Source of the DNA: Gelatoporia subvermispora B
Lineage: Eukaryota > Basidiomycota > Agaricomycetes > Polyporales > Gelatoporiaceae
NCBI GenBank assembly: GCA_000320605.2
Contig: KB445792.1
Location: 1,493,581 to 1,557,580, forward strand
Length of the DNA: 64,000 nt
Direction of reading: 5' to 3'
A program made the translations under genes and the position numbers. A model generated the notes under the pieces. It was not told the DNA's origin. It saw only the letters and a program-made list of their open reading frames with translations, and ran no database searches. How positions within the stretch are numbered: the first letter of the stretch is position 1; each line of letters opens with the position of its first letter. Below, in pieces: positions 1-12,400 of this stretch.

Positions 1-3000
1 GCGCACCGCGTATGGCACGAAGGGACGAAGGATCCCTGTCTTCACTAACCATTTCCCGGTGGCGATCCCGGACAGTGTGATCCACCATTATGATGGTACG
101 TAACTCATGATCATCCGTGTGGCACGCGCTTTGAACCATCAATGAACGCGCTCCGTTCGTGGCCACAGTCGGTACGTACACTATTCAGCGTCTCGCACTC
201 TGTTTCGAACGCACATACTTTAGTTATCAATGGGTCCTCCGAGAAGACGCTCCCCGCTCGACTCAATATCGAGTTAATCGAGCGCCTGCAACGCGTGGTG
301 GCCCCCGATGTTTTCACACCCAAAGCTGTATATGATGGTCGGAAGAACATGTTCGCTGCACGCGAACTTCCATTCGGCGAGCCGGAAGTGACGAGCAAGG
401 AGGTGCGCGATGACACTTGCCTATCGACGACGTTTACTAGATCTATGTTCAGTTTGATGTGACCCTCGGGGATCCCGCAACTCCGGCGCAGTTAGCATCT
501 GGCAGAGGGCCTAAAGTCTACAAGATTCGTTTGACGCACGTGGCGACCATTAACCCCGAGTAAGCATACGCGTCTTTATGGCCCGTATCGGTGCTTGATG
601 ACGACTTGCACAGGGTCCTGTTGCGTTTCTTGGAAGGTAAACAATCCCAGGACAACATGGTATTGACGGCGATCACGGTACGGTGCTATTGTACTAGCGT
701 TAAGTGAAAGTGACACGAGTCTATCAGGCGCTGAATGTCGTGGTGAGGATGGACCCGACGATCAAATGGCCCTTCAATGTGCGATCGTTCTTCACGGACA
801 TGGAGACGAAGAATATCGGTTCCGGTATTGTCCTGTGGCGCGGCTACTTCCAATCCGTTCGCCCTGCTCCGGGACGAATGCTCATCAACGTCGACATCTC
901 CACTGGTACTATGTATCAGCCGGGGCCTTTGATCGACCTCTGCCTGGCCTCCATGGGCAAGCCGACTCCACAGTGGCTGACCGCCAAAGAGCTCCCCGAA
1001 CGAGAGCGTATCAAACTACAGCGGTTCATCTCCGGCATTCGGGTCATCACGAAGTCACCCGGACCGCAAGGACAGGCGAACCGGAGGGCCACCCCGCGTG
1101 TAGTCAAGAAACTCACGCAAGCTGGGGCCGATGCACTGTCTTTCACTATGCGCGAAGGCGGTACTATGACAGTCGCGCAATACTTCCAGAAGACCTATAA
1201 CCAACGCCTGAAGTTCCCTGCACTTCCGTGCGTGGAGGTATGTAGATGTGCGCAGAGCATCCTCCGCCTTCATTTAATATCTTTGATCAGGTTGGCTCTG
1301 GAGCACTCATTCCTCTGGAACTGTGTGACGTGGAGCCAGGCCAAATCATGCGCAAACAAGTTCCCCCGGAGAAGACGAAGGATGTTTTGGAGTTCGCCAC
1401 GAAGAGGCCAAGCGACCGGCTCGAAAGCATCAAGCGCGGCCTGGGTGTGCGTATATTTTCGACATTATTGCAATATGTGACACTGATTTGTATCGTATTC
1501 CGCAGGTCCTTGCATACGGAGAGTCGGAATACGTGAGAGTAAGATCAGATGTACTTGAGCTGTATAGGTACTCGCTCATCCCTTCATAGGAATTTGGTAT
1601 GCGGGTGGACACAGCGAACGCGACCCTTGGTCTCGAAGCTCGCGTACTCGAGCCGCCGACTCTGAAGTACGGGCCGCGTTCAAAGCAACCCAATATTGTA
1701 AACCTACTTCTTTCTTTTGATGCTTGTGGCTGATGCTCTTTGTGCTCGAGACACCGGAAAGGGGCGCTTGGAATATGTACGTTCAGCCCATCTTGTGTTC
1801 GCGGGGCCAGGCTCCTCACGCAGTACATTCAGGATCGACAAAAAATTCTATAGAGCAGCTGCCATTAAGCAATGGATAGTCGTCATCTTCGAAAGTGATC
1901 GTCGCTTCAGACAAGAGGATGCTGATGCTACGATCAGAGGATTGTTATCGGCGTGCCGCGAAGTTGGTGAGTCTCTTGAGTCTTGTTTGCGTCACTAGGC
2001 GCTCCCGCAATGGAATCGTGTGATTGACATGCGCCCAACTAGGCATCGAGGTTGGAGAGCAAAACCCCATGCTTTTCTACAGGAATCCGCAAGCAGACAT
2101 CGGCAAAGTCCGTCAATTTGCCTGTTATTGAAGTTGCACCTCACTCATGATGTCTCATTAGGTGTTGTATGAAGCAGGGAAAATCTGTTTCGATAAGAAC
2201 AAACTTGGCCCTGGCCTTGTCGTCGCTATCCTCCCAGAGGGTAGCACGGACACTTATACGGCGATTAAGCAGTGCGTGTCTTTTCCGTTGTGCGTTTATA
2301 CCGCTGACCAGTGACCACATGACACAGCTGGGGCGACATCACGGTATGTGGTGCTTAGTCGCTTTTGGAGCATGAAGCTGATGTGCGACCATAGAATGGC
2401 ACACCCACTCAATGCCTCAAGGCAACCAAGTGCAGAGGGGCAAAAGCCCAGTACTTCGCCAATGTCTGCCTGAAGTGAGTAAGAATTGTCTTCTATGGAG
2501 GGTCATCATTGAATGTTCTCATCAGGATTAATGTCAAACTTGGCGGCATCAACACGATCCCTGAGCCTCGATCCGTCTCGATGCTCACGGACCCTCGTAA
2601 CCCAACCATCGTGATGGGGTGAGTTATGCACACTTTAGAAGGAGCTTACTTCTCATGCAGCCCACCACAGAGCTGATGTTATCCACCCTGCACCTGGCGC
2701 GGATGGACGTCCATCGTTCACAGCGGTCGTTGGCAATGTCGATTCGGATTCAGCGAAATACATCGCCAGGTGCAGCGTGCAACCTTCCCGGCAAGAGCTC
2801 ATCGAAGACCTTTTCGCCATGACCCATGTGCGTAGTACTGTAGCGATTTGTAGACCACCCATACTGATCGGCCCGCAGAGTATTATCGCGTCATATATGG
2901 ACTATCAGAAAATTATGGAGAAGAAGAGCAGCAACTTTGCACCCACGCGCATCATCTTTTACCGAGGTGCGTCAGAACCAGTTATGCGGGGCCTGATATC

Positions 3001-3862
3001 ATACTAAGGATCCTCCAGATGGTGTCTCTGAAGGACAATTCAAGCAGGTTCTCGAGTTTGGTAAGCACCCATTGAATTCGCACGATTGATGTACTAATAT
3101 AGGGTGCAGAATTACCCCAGTTAAGACGTCAGTCCTCATTATTGTACCATATCCTCTCTGGTGCTCATTGGTGCAGGTGCATGCGAGGAATTGAAAATCA
3201 ATCCTGCTATCACGGTGGTCGTGGTTGGAAAGCGTCACCACGTTCGTTTCTTCCCTCAGAGGACCGCAGATGCCGATAAGAGCGGAAACTGCCCTGCGGG
3301 CACTGTCGTTGATCACGAGGTCACCCACCCGCTCGAATTGGACTGGTATTTGCAGAGCCATGCTGGATAAGTCCTCATTTTGTCGCTGAACTTCACTTGA
3401 CTGACACGTGGTGATGTATATACGCTGCTGGGAACTTCTCGCCCGGCCCACTACAGCGTTCTTCATGATGAGAATGGATTCAGGTGCGTCAATTCACCAT
3501 TGCAACATCTTGATACCTGATCATCAACGGTGTTCTCCAGCCCCGATGGGCTGCAGGCACTATCCTTTGCGCTGTGTCACGTCTATGCCCGTTCGACCCG
3601 TTCGGTCTCGATTCCGGCGCCGGTGTACTGTAAGTGGATCCACTTCCGGACGTCAACAAATAGTCGACCTGACCTGAATCCAGATGCGGACATTGTATGC
3701 TCACGTGCCAAAAATCATTACGACCCAATGGCAGGCAACCTGCATTTCTCCGACGAATACTCTCAGACCGATACGCTATCAGCAGACAAACAACTGGAGC
3801 ATTTCCGGGCATCGTTTAAACCTCTGCACGACAAAATGAAGAGGCTCATGTACTTCTCGTGA
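1..3862 (+). CDS. Argonaute (RNA-silencing slicer), 5' end cut by window edge
   Basis: Small-RNA-guided silencing protein. After splicing about a dozen short introns the frame gives the N domain (from NHFPVAIPD near base 45), the linker (WPFNVRSFF, then the MLINVDISTGTMY strand near 880), a PAZ region (TVAQYFQKTYN to RGLGV, 1170-1450), a MID region and a full PIWI domain (INVKLGGIN at 2525, MGADVIHPAPG at 2618-2690, FYRDGVSEGQF near 2960-3040, VVGKRHHVRFFP at 3210, DHEVTHPLELDWYL at 3310, AKNHYDPM at 3705-3735) ending in MYFS. The two PIWI aspartates (GADV, YRDG) and the last histidine (AKNHY) of the D-E-D-H slicer set are present, so it is probably catalytically competent. The first codon lies upstream of the window; only a few dozen residues can be missing. 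Piwi and Dicer-type domains other than these are absent. The family assignment is secure; the exact exon borders are not. Confidence 0.94.
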
Positions 3863-4566
3863 TGTCGCTGTATTCCATACCTTCGTTCGATGATTGATTG
3901 ACAGACGAGACAGCCTGGATTTCTCGAGCACTGTGTAACGTCGTATTCGCTTTTGTACATTTCATGCTTCAATGAATTACGTCTGCATTGAATTAGGGCC
4001 GAGGGCGTGGTAATCAGGGAGCATACAGGACCTAGAAATACGCCCGCATTGCCTCGCCAGACTATGGCCGCCTTGTGCACCGACGAATCTGCGGGAGGTT
4101 CCTTGGTGTGTCAACGTATCAAGGCATGGTAGATGTCCTCCGGAACGCGGACGTTCGGAAGGCTCTCGCATGCCAGCCGGAACCCTTTTCGTTGTCGCGA
4201 GGAGCTCACTCGTGGATGTCGTGCAGCTAGGGCGCCTTGTTGCCCGCACATCTGCTGCGTGGTGCTCTTCCCCGTCTCGACTAGGCTTTTGTGATATTGT
4301 AGGAGTGCCTGTAACGTCCCGGTTGTCTAGCCCCTGGGCTCATCATGCCTGACGCGTGATTGGTTCTACTTACTGCTGCTAAGCTCTGCTGAGAAGAGTA
4401 CAAAACTGGCTTGGTGTTTTTGTTGGTCCGTTGGCCCTTCCTCCGGGGAGATCGAGGTCTGGTACTGGCTGTGCATACTGCGCCTCTATCCCAGTCATAT
4501 AAGGCTTCGGCGTACCCTCAACGTTCGCGATTCACCCAGCACAGTCCTCGACCGCTCCGTTGTAGC
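3863..4566. other. Intergenic region between Argonaute and the 4.6-kb gene
   Basis: About 700 bp with only short overlapping open frames of no protein character. It should hold the Argonaute 3' end and the promoter of the next gene. One ACGCGT occurs at 4352-4357, followed at once by ATTGG (an inverted CCAAT box). A single hexamer of this kind can be chance. Confidence 0.5.
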
Positions 4567-5652
4567 ATGCCGTACCAGAGCGGTGCCCGTATCGTGAAGA
4601 GGAAGCCGGTCCCGCGGTTTGATACCGAGTCTCTACGTTCAAGCCGAAGCGCCTCTTCCACATGTGTCTCGGTAGCATCAGAGATTCAAGAAGCCCCGCC
4701 GGTATGTCTTCCATTGGAGTTCATGTAGATCGACTATTGACCACTGAGCCTCTTGCAGATACCTGGAGAATGGCGTGACAGGCTGGAGCGTACGCCGGAG
4801 CAAGAAAAGCGATTTGCTCTCTACATGCCCTCCGAGCTCGATGGAGAGATGGTGAACTTGTGCAATACGCAACTAACCATTCTGCATGCGCCTTCGCCGC
4901 TACGTACGGTGCCGTTGGATGACGTTGAGATTGACGAGGTCGCGAAACATCGGTATGCTGCCGCTCGGTGCATCGAGGATAAATCTGATTTTCATTATGA
5001 AAGCTGCAAGGACGGGCACAACATCTTGCGTCATCAGCGTCCTGACGCAGGAAAGACCGATGGCCGTCGGTCATACTCCCAGGTCTGTCCGCAGTATTTG
5101 TCTCTGATACCAAATTGAGATCAGTACATGCAGGCCTATCGTCCGCCCACGCCGCCACTCCCCGGATCGAAAAAGAAGTATCGCAGAGCTCGGCTGCGTA
5201 CCAGCGCGTCCATGTCACACATTGTTTTGATGATTCCTGGAACTGAGGGAGAATGTGTGCCACACGGTAACGTAAGTACACCGCTCGTTCTAGAGGGCGA
5301 ACTTAACAATGATTCATAGATTTGTCATCGATGGAGTCTCAGGGCAACACCGACACACGACGTAGGTGTTGAACACGTTCAAGATCTGGAATGCGGCGCA
5401 TATACAACGGGTCCAAGAGCAGACTTCCTGCCGCTGCATTCATCCCATCTGTGGTCAAAGACCCCCAGGCGGCAGGAACACACGTCAAGACCTCGTATAG
5501 TACGAAAAGAAAGCAGTTGCCCACGTTGCCGCTGCGACTGTCACGCCGGCTCAATCTGGGGCAACGCTAGGACCATTGCTCACCACCTTCGACACAAGCT
5601 CCCTCGTTTCTGGCGCAAGACGCACACCATGCGGTCGAGGGCCCAGTCCTGA
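4567..5652 (+). CDS. Hypothetical protein, four exons, about 309 aa
   Basis: Not recognised. The model is exons 4567-4701, 4759-5082, 5134-5271 and 5320-5652; each is a whole number of codons (45, 108, 46, 111) and each intron is 48-57 bp with GT and AG ends, which is strong internal support. The protein begins MPYQSGARIVKRKPVPRF, has a basic serine-rich N-terminus, a charged stretch (WRDRLERTPEQEKRF) around residue 50, a proline-rich basic patch (YRPPTPPLPGSKKKYRRAR) near residue 155, and a cysteine cluster SCPRCRCDCHAGS near residue 270 that could bind metal but matches no finger I can name. An alternative splice inside exon 2 (donor gtatgc near 4953) cannot be excluded. No signal peptide or membrane span is visible, so an intracellular protein is likely. 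Confidence 0.55.
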
Positions 5653-6106
5653 GGGCACTGCCAAACACTGCCGAGCGCTGGCCGCTTGCTGCGATGAAAG
5701 TAATACTTGAGATTCGTTGCGCGCAACCTGCTTTATTGTCATATCGTAATATGTGTGCACGATCGGAGTAATTATGCAATATCATCCCCATGAGGTTCGT
5801 TCGTTCGTTCGTTCGTTCTGAGACAACGTGTGAGATGAGGTGGAAGATTCAGAGCGAACACGAGAGGAAGACGAGAATGAGCGAGTGAGCACAGGAGGAA
5901 TCGGCGCTCTCGCCCGAAGTGTAGACGACCTGAACGCAAAAGTTGCCGCCGGGAGCTGAAAGCGCGCGCGCTCCAGCAGGATCCCAGCAGTGCCCGTGAC
6001 AATCAACCGCGTCTCTATTCGTCCTCCAGCCATGTTCACCATCTAAGATACATCCATCCGCGCTGGACTCGCCATTTCATATCATCTGTACGCTCAGCCC
6101 GCGCAG
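5653..6106. other. Promoter/5' leader region of the carrier gene
   Basis: About 450 bp between the stop of the hypothetical gene and the ATG of the carrier. It holds a GTTC microsatellite and GA-rich sequence. Overlapping minus-strand open frames here are low-complexity and are not credible genes. Confidence 0.5.
5795..5818. repeat. (GTTC)6 microsatellite
   Basis: Six perfect tandem GTTC units about 290 bp upstream of the carrier start codon, probably in the promoter or leader. It is likely to vary in length between strains. Confidence 0.95.
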
Positions 6107-8473
6107 ATGGCGAGTCTCAATGGCCACCGACCTTCCCGTAGGGACCTATACGAAGCTTGTCTTTCCGGAGCTCTAGACCCACCCTTGTTGCCGCCGCTTC
6201 GTTCAGACCCGCCATTGTGGCGCCCAGTCCCCCACTGCCTCCTTGAGTTCCGTGCACAAGAAAGCCCGGAAGACAGAGAAAAGCGATTACGGACATTATG
6301 GTCGCGACTGCCCAAGCGCGCAAATGGCGTGGACGACGAAGCCATAGCATCCGCGTATCCTGTGAAGGACGATTACGCACTGACCGCAGAAAGCGCGAAG
6401 AAACTGGAGGAGATGTACGAGGACGAACTCCTGGGTCGTTGCGGGCGACACACTAGGGGATTTCTTCACCGTGACATATCCTGGAATGACTTCCTGAAGT
6501 ACGCAGAAGCGAAGGAAGCGGGTACGTCTTGACCTATCTCCTCCGAACGGCATTGTCTAATACTATCACAAAGAACTATGGCATATTTTCCATGATGAAC
6601 TCGATCTAGATGGCAATGGGCGGCTAGATGCTGAGGAACTCATGGTGGCGTTAGAGAGGGCCGGTCCGTTGCTCTTCGTATGCTGTGCATTGCAGGTATA
6701 CTGACCTAATTGGCAAGGTATCAAGTTGTCACCGACGACACTGACAGAGTTTATGACCTTTCTAACTTCATCCCCTCATTCACATGCGATCAGCTTCCCA
6801 GAATTCCGCGACTTCTTACTACTGCTACCCCGTAAAGCATCGCCAGCCGAGATCTTTAGGTATTATGAGGTTCGGAGGTTCAGGGACGACGATGCGAGGG
6901 GTGCTGCACGCGTTAACATGGAAGGTAGAGGGTTTACCTGCGAATAGTGCTCATTGACATACGTATTCTATAAGGCGACGTCAGCCTAAGCGCAGAAGAC
7001 ATGGCCGTATCGAAGGCTACACATCACTCTGTCCAAGACCAACATACGTCCCTGATCGATCATCATGATGTGCCGGACGAGTCAATCCATGACACGGACA
7101 CTGACGACGTCGTAGAGGATCACCACAGCGGTTTGGCGTTAGGCACTGCTGCCAAATTCCTGTTTGCGGGGGGAGTTGCTGGTGCTGGTACGCATCGTGA
7201 GCATTGTAACTTCTTGACGTTCACACTAAAACTACTTCAGTGTCCCGAACGTGTACAGCCCCCTTCGACCGACTGAAAATCTTCCTTATTACCCGACCAC
7301 CTGATCTTGGCGGCCTGTCGCTCAGTCCAAAAGCACCTGTCCGAGGTGTCAGAGCTATCGGTAACGCCGTCTCACGCATATACGCTGAGGGAGGTGTACG
7401 TGCTTTTTGGACTGGCAATGGCCTCTCCGTAGCCAAAATTCTCCCCGAGTCTGCCATCAAGTTCCTTGCATATGAATCTTCAGTTAGTGTGTCCGATGTT
7501 TCCATATAGGACAACTCTGATTAGGATGTTTAGAAACGCATGTTCGCCCAATACTGGGATCTCGTTGATGATCCTAGGGAAATAAGCGGATTTAGCAGGT
7601 TCATCTCCGGAGGCATCGGGGGCATCACCAGTCAACTAAGTACAGCACATTCAATCAATCTCAGAGCGTTGACCTCATTGCTTGCTCCATAGCCATCTAC
7701 CCAATCGAAACATTGAAGGTGGACATTGAACCCACTTGAGTTGACCTAGCTGCTCAAATTCTATCCAGACGCAAATGATGAGTAGCACTGGTACTCAGAA
7801 GCGTACGCTACTGTCTGCTGCCCACCGTGTCTGGGGTCTCGGTGGTTTCAGAGCATTCTATCGAGGTTTGACAGTGAGTGCCTCACGCCAGAAGTAGTAA
7901 TATGCCCTTCTCACGTTCAGTATAGATCGGATTGATTGGCGTTTTCCCGTATGTTGCTCGATATTGGCTGTTGTACATTGGCTGATTAGAAATCAGGTAT
8001 TCGGCAATCGATATGAGTACATTCGAAGCTCTCAAGCTTGCTTATCTTCGTTCCACTGGTAAAGAGGAGCCTGGTGTCCTCGCTCTATTGGCCTTTGGAA
8101 GCGTCTCCGGAAGCATTGGCGCCACTAGTGTATACCCCCTCAACCTAGTGCGAACGCGTCTGCAGGCTTCGGGATCGTCCGGACACCCACAGCGGTACAC
8201 TGGTATCATGGATGTTGTCCAGCATACGTACGCCCGTGACGGCTGGCGGGGATTCTATCGCGGCCTCCTCCCCACTCTTGCGAAGGTACGATTTGCATTT
8301 TACCAGTGTCTTTGTACGTCAGCATTGACCTGATCACCTCGCTCAATGTGCAGGTGGTCCCCGCGGTTTCTATCTCATACGTTGTATATGAATCAAGCAA
8401 GAGGAAGTACGTCGCACCACTTCTGCTGCAAATCACTTTCGTACTGACTATTGACTCAAGATTGGGTGTATAG
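6107..8473 (+). CDS. SAL1: Calcium-regulated mitochondrial carrier (SCaMC/Sal1-type, EF-hand plus carrier)
   Basis: Inner-membrane carrier expected to exchange ATP-Mg or ADP for phosphate under calcium control. The N-terminal half carries one canonical EF-hand loop (DLDGNGRLDAEE, near 6600-6640) and degenerate ones after it (FPEFRDFLLLLP near 6800). The C-terminal half has the three mitochondrial-carrier repeats with signatures PFDRLK (7263), PIETLK (near 7700) and PLNLVRTR (8140), each followed by the usual aromatic/glycine motif (GVRAFWTGNG, GGFRAFYRG, GWRGFYRG). The ATG at 6107 opens the first long exon; the last exon is short and ends KRKLGV. Several introns, including one of about 50 bp in the first EF-hand exon. 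The combination of EF-hands and the PESAIKF motif after repeat 1 fits SCaMC better than the aspartate/glutamate carriers, though the transported substrate is inferred from family. Confidence 0.9.
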
Positions 8474-8824
8474 ATGCTATCGCTTGTTATCATGTTACCC
8501 TTTGTCCCTCAGTAGAACGCATCTTCTCCACACACAGCATTGTATCAACTACAGACATCTAATCCTGACTACTGCATATCTTACCTATTTTGCCGCAATT
8601 TTACTTTATCGTGTGAGACTCGCACCGTAATTACTTGCCGGTCTGTCTCGTCTATCGCTATCGCTCCATTCAGAAGCTTAAGTAAGCAACGGTGTAGATG
8701 CTGGGATCTGAATCTACTAGTAGAACACAAGTGATATTTACCACGCCGGTTTGCAACTCTCCACAACCACAATGATCAACTCCTAAAACATCACAAACGG
8801 AGCTAATCATTGACCTGCGTGACT
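8474..8824. other. Intergenic region downstream of the carrier
   Basis: About 350 bp holding the carrier 3' end and the promoter of the small coiled-coil gene. I see no gene, RNA or repeat in it. Confidence 0.5.
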
Positions 8825-9365
8825 ATGGAGTACAAGCCCCGGTATCCGCAACCGTTCGCCCTAGAACACGCCGTACAGTTGGACGTCTCAGTCATTACTG
8901 AAGGTTTCCTGCACCACCTCGATCCTCATTCGACGTGTCCTGAATACGATTGCAGAGATCGCTCGTCTTCAGAACTCTCTTGAACACCTGAGAAGGACAC
9001 AACAGGAGTTGAGAGAGGCTGTTCGAGAATCCCCGGATGCGGTTCTCATCGATGCCATTGCAGAGAACGAAGATGTCATGTGCGTCGTCTCTTAGCACAC
9101 CATGGCTACGTTTTCCACTGAACTATGTGCCAGCGGATCTCAAGAGGAGAGAATCAGCATACTCCGAATGGCCCTCACCGAGAAGGGAATTGTTGTAGGG
9201 AGTCATTACGACCCCCAAACCACCACTCCCAGTCAGCCTACACCCGAGCAACGGCAAAGGGAACATGGCACGGGAATAGGCACTGTGAACACAGAGTTGC
9301 ATGCAGACGTTACTTCTCTTCCAGACCATGCTATGTCTGACGATGCAGATGGTGTATACTTATGA
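8825..9365 (+). CDS. Small coiled-coil protein, about 145 aa, three exons
   Basis: Exons are 8825-8903, from 8956 to about 9079, and from about 9134 to 9365; introns are about 52-54 bp. Spliced, the protein starts MEYKPRYPQPFALEHAVQL and then has a helical heptad-rich segment (EIARLQNSLEHLRRTQQELR) followed by AIAENEDVIGSQEERISILR, which is typical of a short two-helix coiled coil. The C-terminal 60 residues are polar and disordered. The conserved-looking block ENEDVIGSQEERI suggests an old eukaryotic small protein, but I cannot name the family. It faces the long coiled-coil gene tail to tail with only about 130 bp between. Confidence 0.65.
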
Positions 9366-9494
9366 TCACAGCAGTGACGACTCCTCATCTACCGACCACT
9401 TCTTTAGTCATGGTCCCGACTGTATTACGACTCACGAGCGTGTTGTGGAACAGCCGTTGTTTGGATTGCCAAACAGGTTGTAACTGATGACCGC

Positions 9495-12400
9495 TCATAC
9501 TGACTGGTGCGAGGACAGGCCTTGGAGGGGTTCACACATATTCATTATATCTCTGTCTGAGAACATCGGCGCGATTCCTAGGGACGACGTCTGAACCACT
9601 GTAACGATCAATATACACGGAAGTATTGAGTGGCTCGTGAAGCCACTCAGAACACATGGTGAATAGACACATAGAGGCTGATATCCACTTCTGCCAGCCA
9701 TCAACGCTTCCTCTTCGGCCGAGACTTCGTCCCAGCGGTTTCTGCGGGCTACGGTCGCGGTCTTTCACGAGGGATGCCCAGAGTGACGACCAGGGTACAT
9801 ACCTGGCGTGCAATTACCTCCGCGGGCTTACGTGCTGCTGTAGTTTTCTGCGCGTGGACAGTCTTAGCGCATGGTCAGTATGAACAATTGCGTCATACCG
9901 AGCGTTTTGGCTGTCGAGAAGCAGCAGGGGCCTCGTGGAATGTGTAACTTATTTGACCCCTCTTACCGAGGCCTATAGCTGAAGACGTCGACTGAATAGC
10001 AATAGGGTCATCTTCGAAGCTGTCGATCTCGTCAGAGCAATCCGTTGCAAGTCGACTGAACTGAGGCCTCGCTGGAGACTTTGCAGCGGTCGGTTCACTA
10101 GGCAATCGAACGGTTGTCTGCAGTGCGGGCCCCGGTTGGTGTACTGACAAAACATTCTGAGGACTGATGCATTTCCCTTCCAACTTCGCTGGAGAAGGGG
10201 TTCGTGCTGTGCTTAACTCTATGGGCTCAGGATTTTGCACCTGCAATGCCAGATCTTCTTTCGTCTGGGGAAGGTGAACGTCTAGGAACGGGAGACAACA
10301 GTGGGTGCACGTACCCGTTTGTCCGAGAGTGGCACAAGCGGAACCGTTCCAGGGGGACTGCTAAGATCGGACGACATCCAAGACGCAGGATCGATCATGG
10401 ATTGATGACTTGAGCCTGCGGTAGGCTGAGTCTTCATCTGCGGAACTCCTGCAATCGGTGAATGTACAGGCAGTTCTGTCGACTCGTTCTGAGCCTGAAA
10501 ACACAGCTGCTTGGCGAGTGCCGTCTCCACAGCTTGCAGCTTGGCTCGCAACTCTTTGATTGTGTTGTCGCGCTTGAGACAGCTAGCTCAGTACGGACCT
10601 TTCAGCGTTGTGAAAGGACACACTCTACGCAATTCATTCCCTTTAGCGACCAATTCTTGCTCGTGCATTGATTGCGATGTTTGGAGCAAGCATTGTATAA
10701 ATGCTTTTTCCTCGACGGCCTATCGCGAGGGTTAGTGGTCGATTCGAAACGGTTACATTTGTTCAAACCAGGTCTCCAGCCTTGTACCGAACATCTATGG
10801 TCTTTGGCATCTGACGGAGTTGATCGTTGCTAGCTTCGAGCAGTTTGACATGAGACTTCAACGCGTCCATCTCCTCCTGCCGATTAGACGAAGCAATATT
10901 AGTATACTTCAACTCCTGTTGAAGTTCAACGACGCGGGTAGAAGTAGCCGATAAATTGCTCTCCAATTCGCGCATGCGAGCCTGAGTTATTCGCAAATCA
11001 TCCTCTCCTTTTGCAGCTCGCTGTTGCTCCGTTGTGAGAAGCATTGTATGTTCGAGCTCCTGCTTTCTTATCTTCGCCTCCAGCTCAGAGACCAGAGATC
11101 GAGTCTCTTCGTCTTTGCGCCTTAGCTGCAGCTCCAAGTCGTCAAATTGGGTCTGCAGCATCGTCTTCTGCTCTTTCAGCACAACTATCTCGCATGTGAA
11201 TTTCCCGGTGGATTGTTCCAGCTTGGTCTGTAGCATTTGATGAGGTGGTGAAAAGAAAATTTGCGTGGCCACCATCCTCACCGCGTAGCTTGACTCTGCA
11301 GCAAGCAGGCGATCCTGGAAGATAATCTAGACTCCTCCAGTCAACCGGCGTAAGGGCGTACGCGCCTGTAAATCTCCATTGCATTCCTTTGTGATCTTGA
11401 GGGTCACAGCTTGCTCCTCGAAACGCTCCTCGAGAACCTGATGCAAATATTGATCAGGCGGATGCTACATGCAAGCACATACTAACTTGAGAGCGTGTTG
11501 TTGCTTGATGCAATCTGTTTGACCAACATTATTTGCGTCAGCATGCTCACCGCAGCATGTTGACACCGACCTTTCTGTCCGTATCTCCAAGTCTTTACTG
11601 ACACCTTGAAGGGAGTTTTCGATTCCAAGTATCTTCTCAGACAGCTGGGTTTTCTCCTGTGTGAGGCGCTCGATCCTCACAATCGTATCGCGTTCGCGGA
11701 CTTCGCAGGCTTTGAGTTCATCCTTGACTTGCATCACCAACGCGTGCTCCTCTCTCCATCTTGCCTCGGTCTCGGCCGACCTGTGACCGTTCAGAAAATC
11801 GCAATGTATTTGTACGGAGCATTCACCTGTTGTGCGCCTCGGAGATAGATTCTTCACGTGCAGATAGCAGTGTCTCCAAGGCGCCGATCTTCTTGTCCCG
11901 ATCATGCAATGTCTCCACGGTTGTCTTAAGTCTGACCGTGTATGCGTCAGATGATTTGAAGAACGACATGCACGATGGAGCCTACTCGTCCTTGACGCTG
12001 GTCAAAGTAGAGAGAGACGCTTGGGAGCTATCAAGTTGCAGACGCAACTTGCAGTTCCTGAGGGCTGTTATGAGCGAGTGCTGGTCTCGAAATGTCAGCC
12101 ACAAACTCTTGTTGGACGCCACTGAGAGTTGCAAGCTCTGCGTCTTTCTCGCCAACGAGTCCTCGGAGGGACGTGATCCTGTGTGTGACGACAAGTCAGT
12201 CCGAGTTTCGTGGACAGCATTCAGTACCATACTCTTGACTCGCAGAAGCAAGCCTCGCCTCGGTGTTAGCCGCCGATGCCAGTGCTTCTTGCAGCCGAGC
12301 TTCTTGTATCTTTAGGGACTCCGCCAGTGCACTGATTTGAGAAGCTGACGCGAATCAGCTGCATAATCTGGCATATATCACGGTAGTGGCATACTGGCAC

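Noticed and set aside
4352..4357. Single ACGCGT sites scattered through the window (for example 568, 4352, 8153, 34890)
   Set aside because: In a 64-kb GC-rich sequence about 16 or more are expected by chance; only clustered promoter copies were kept.
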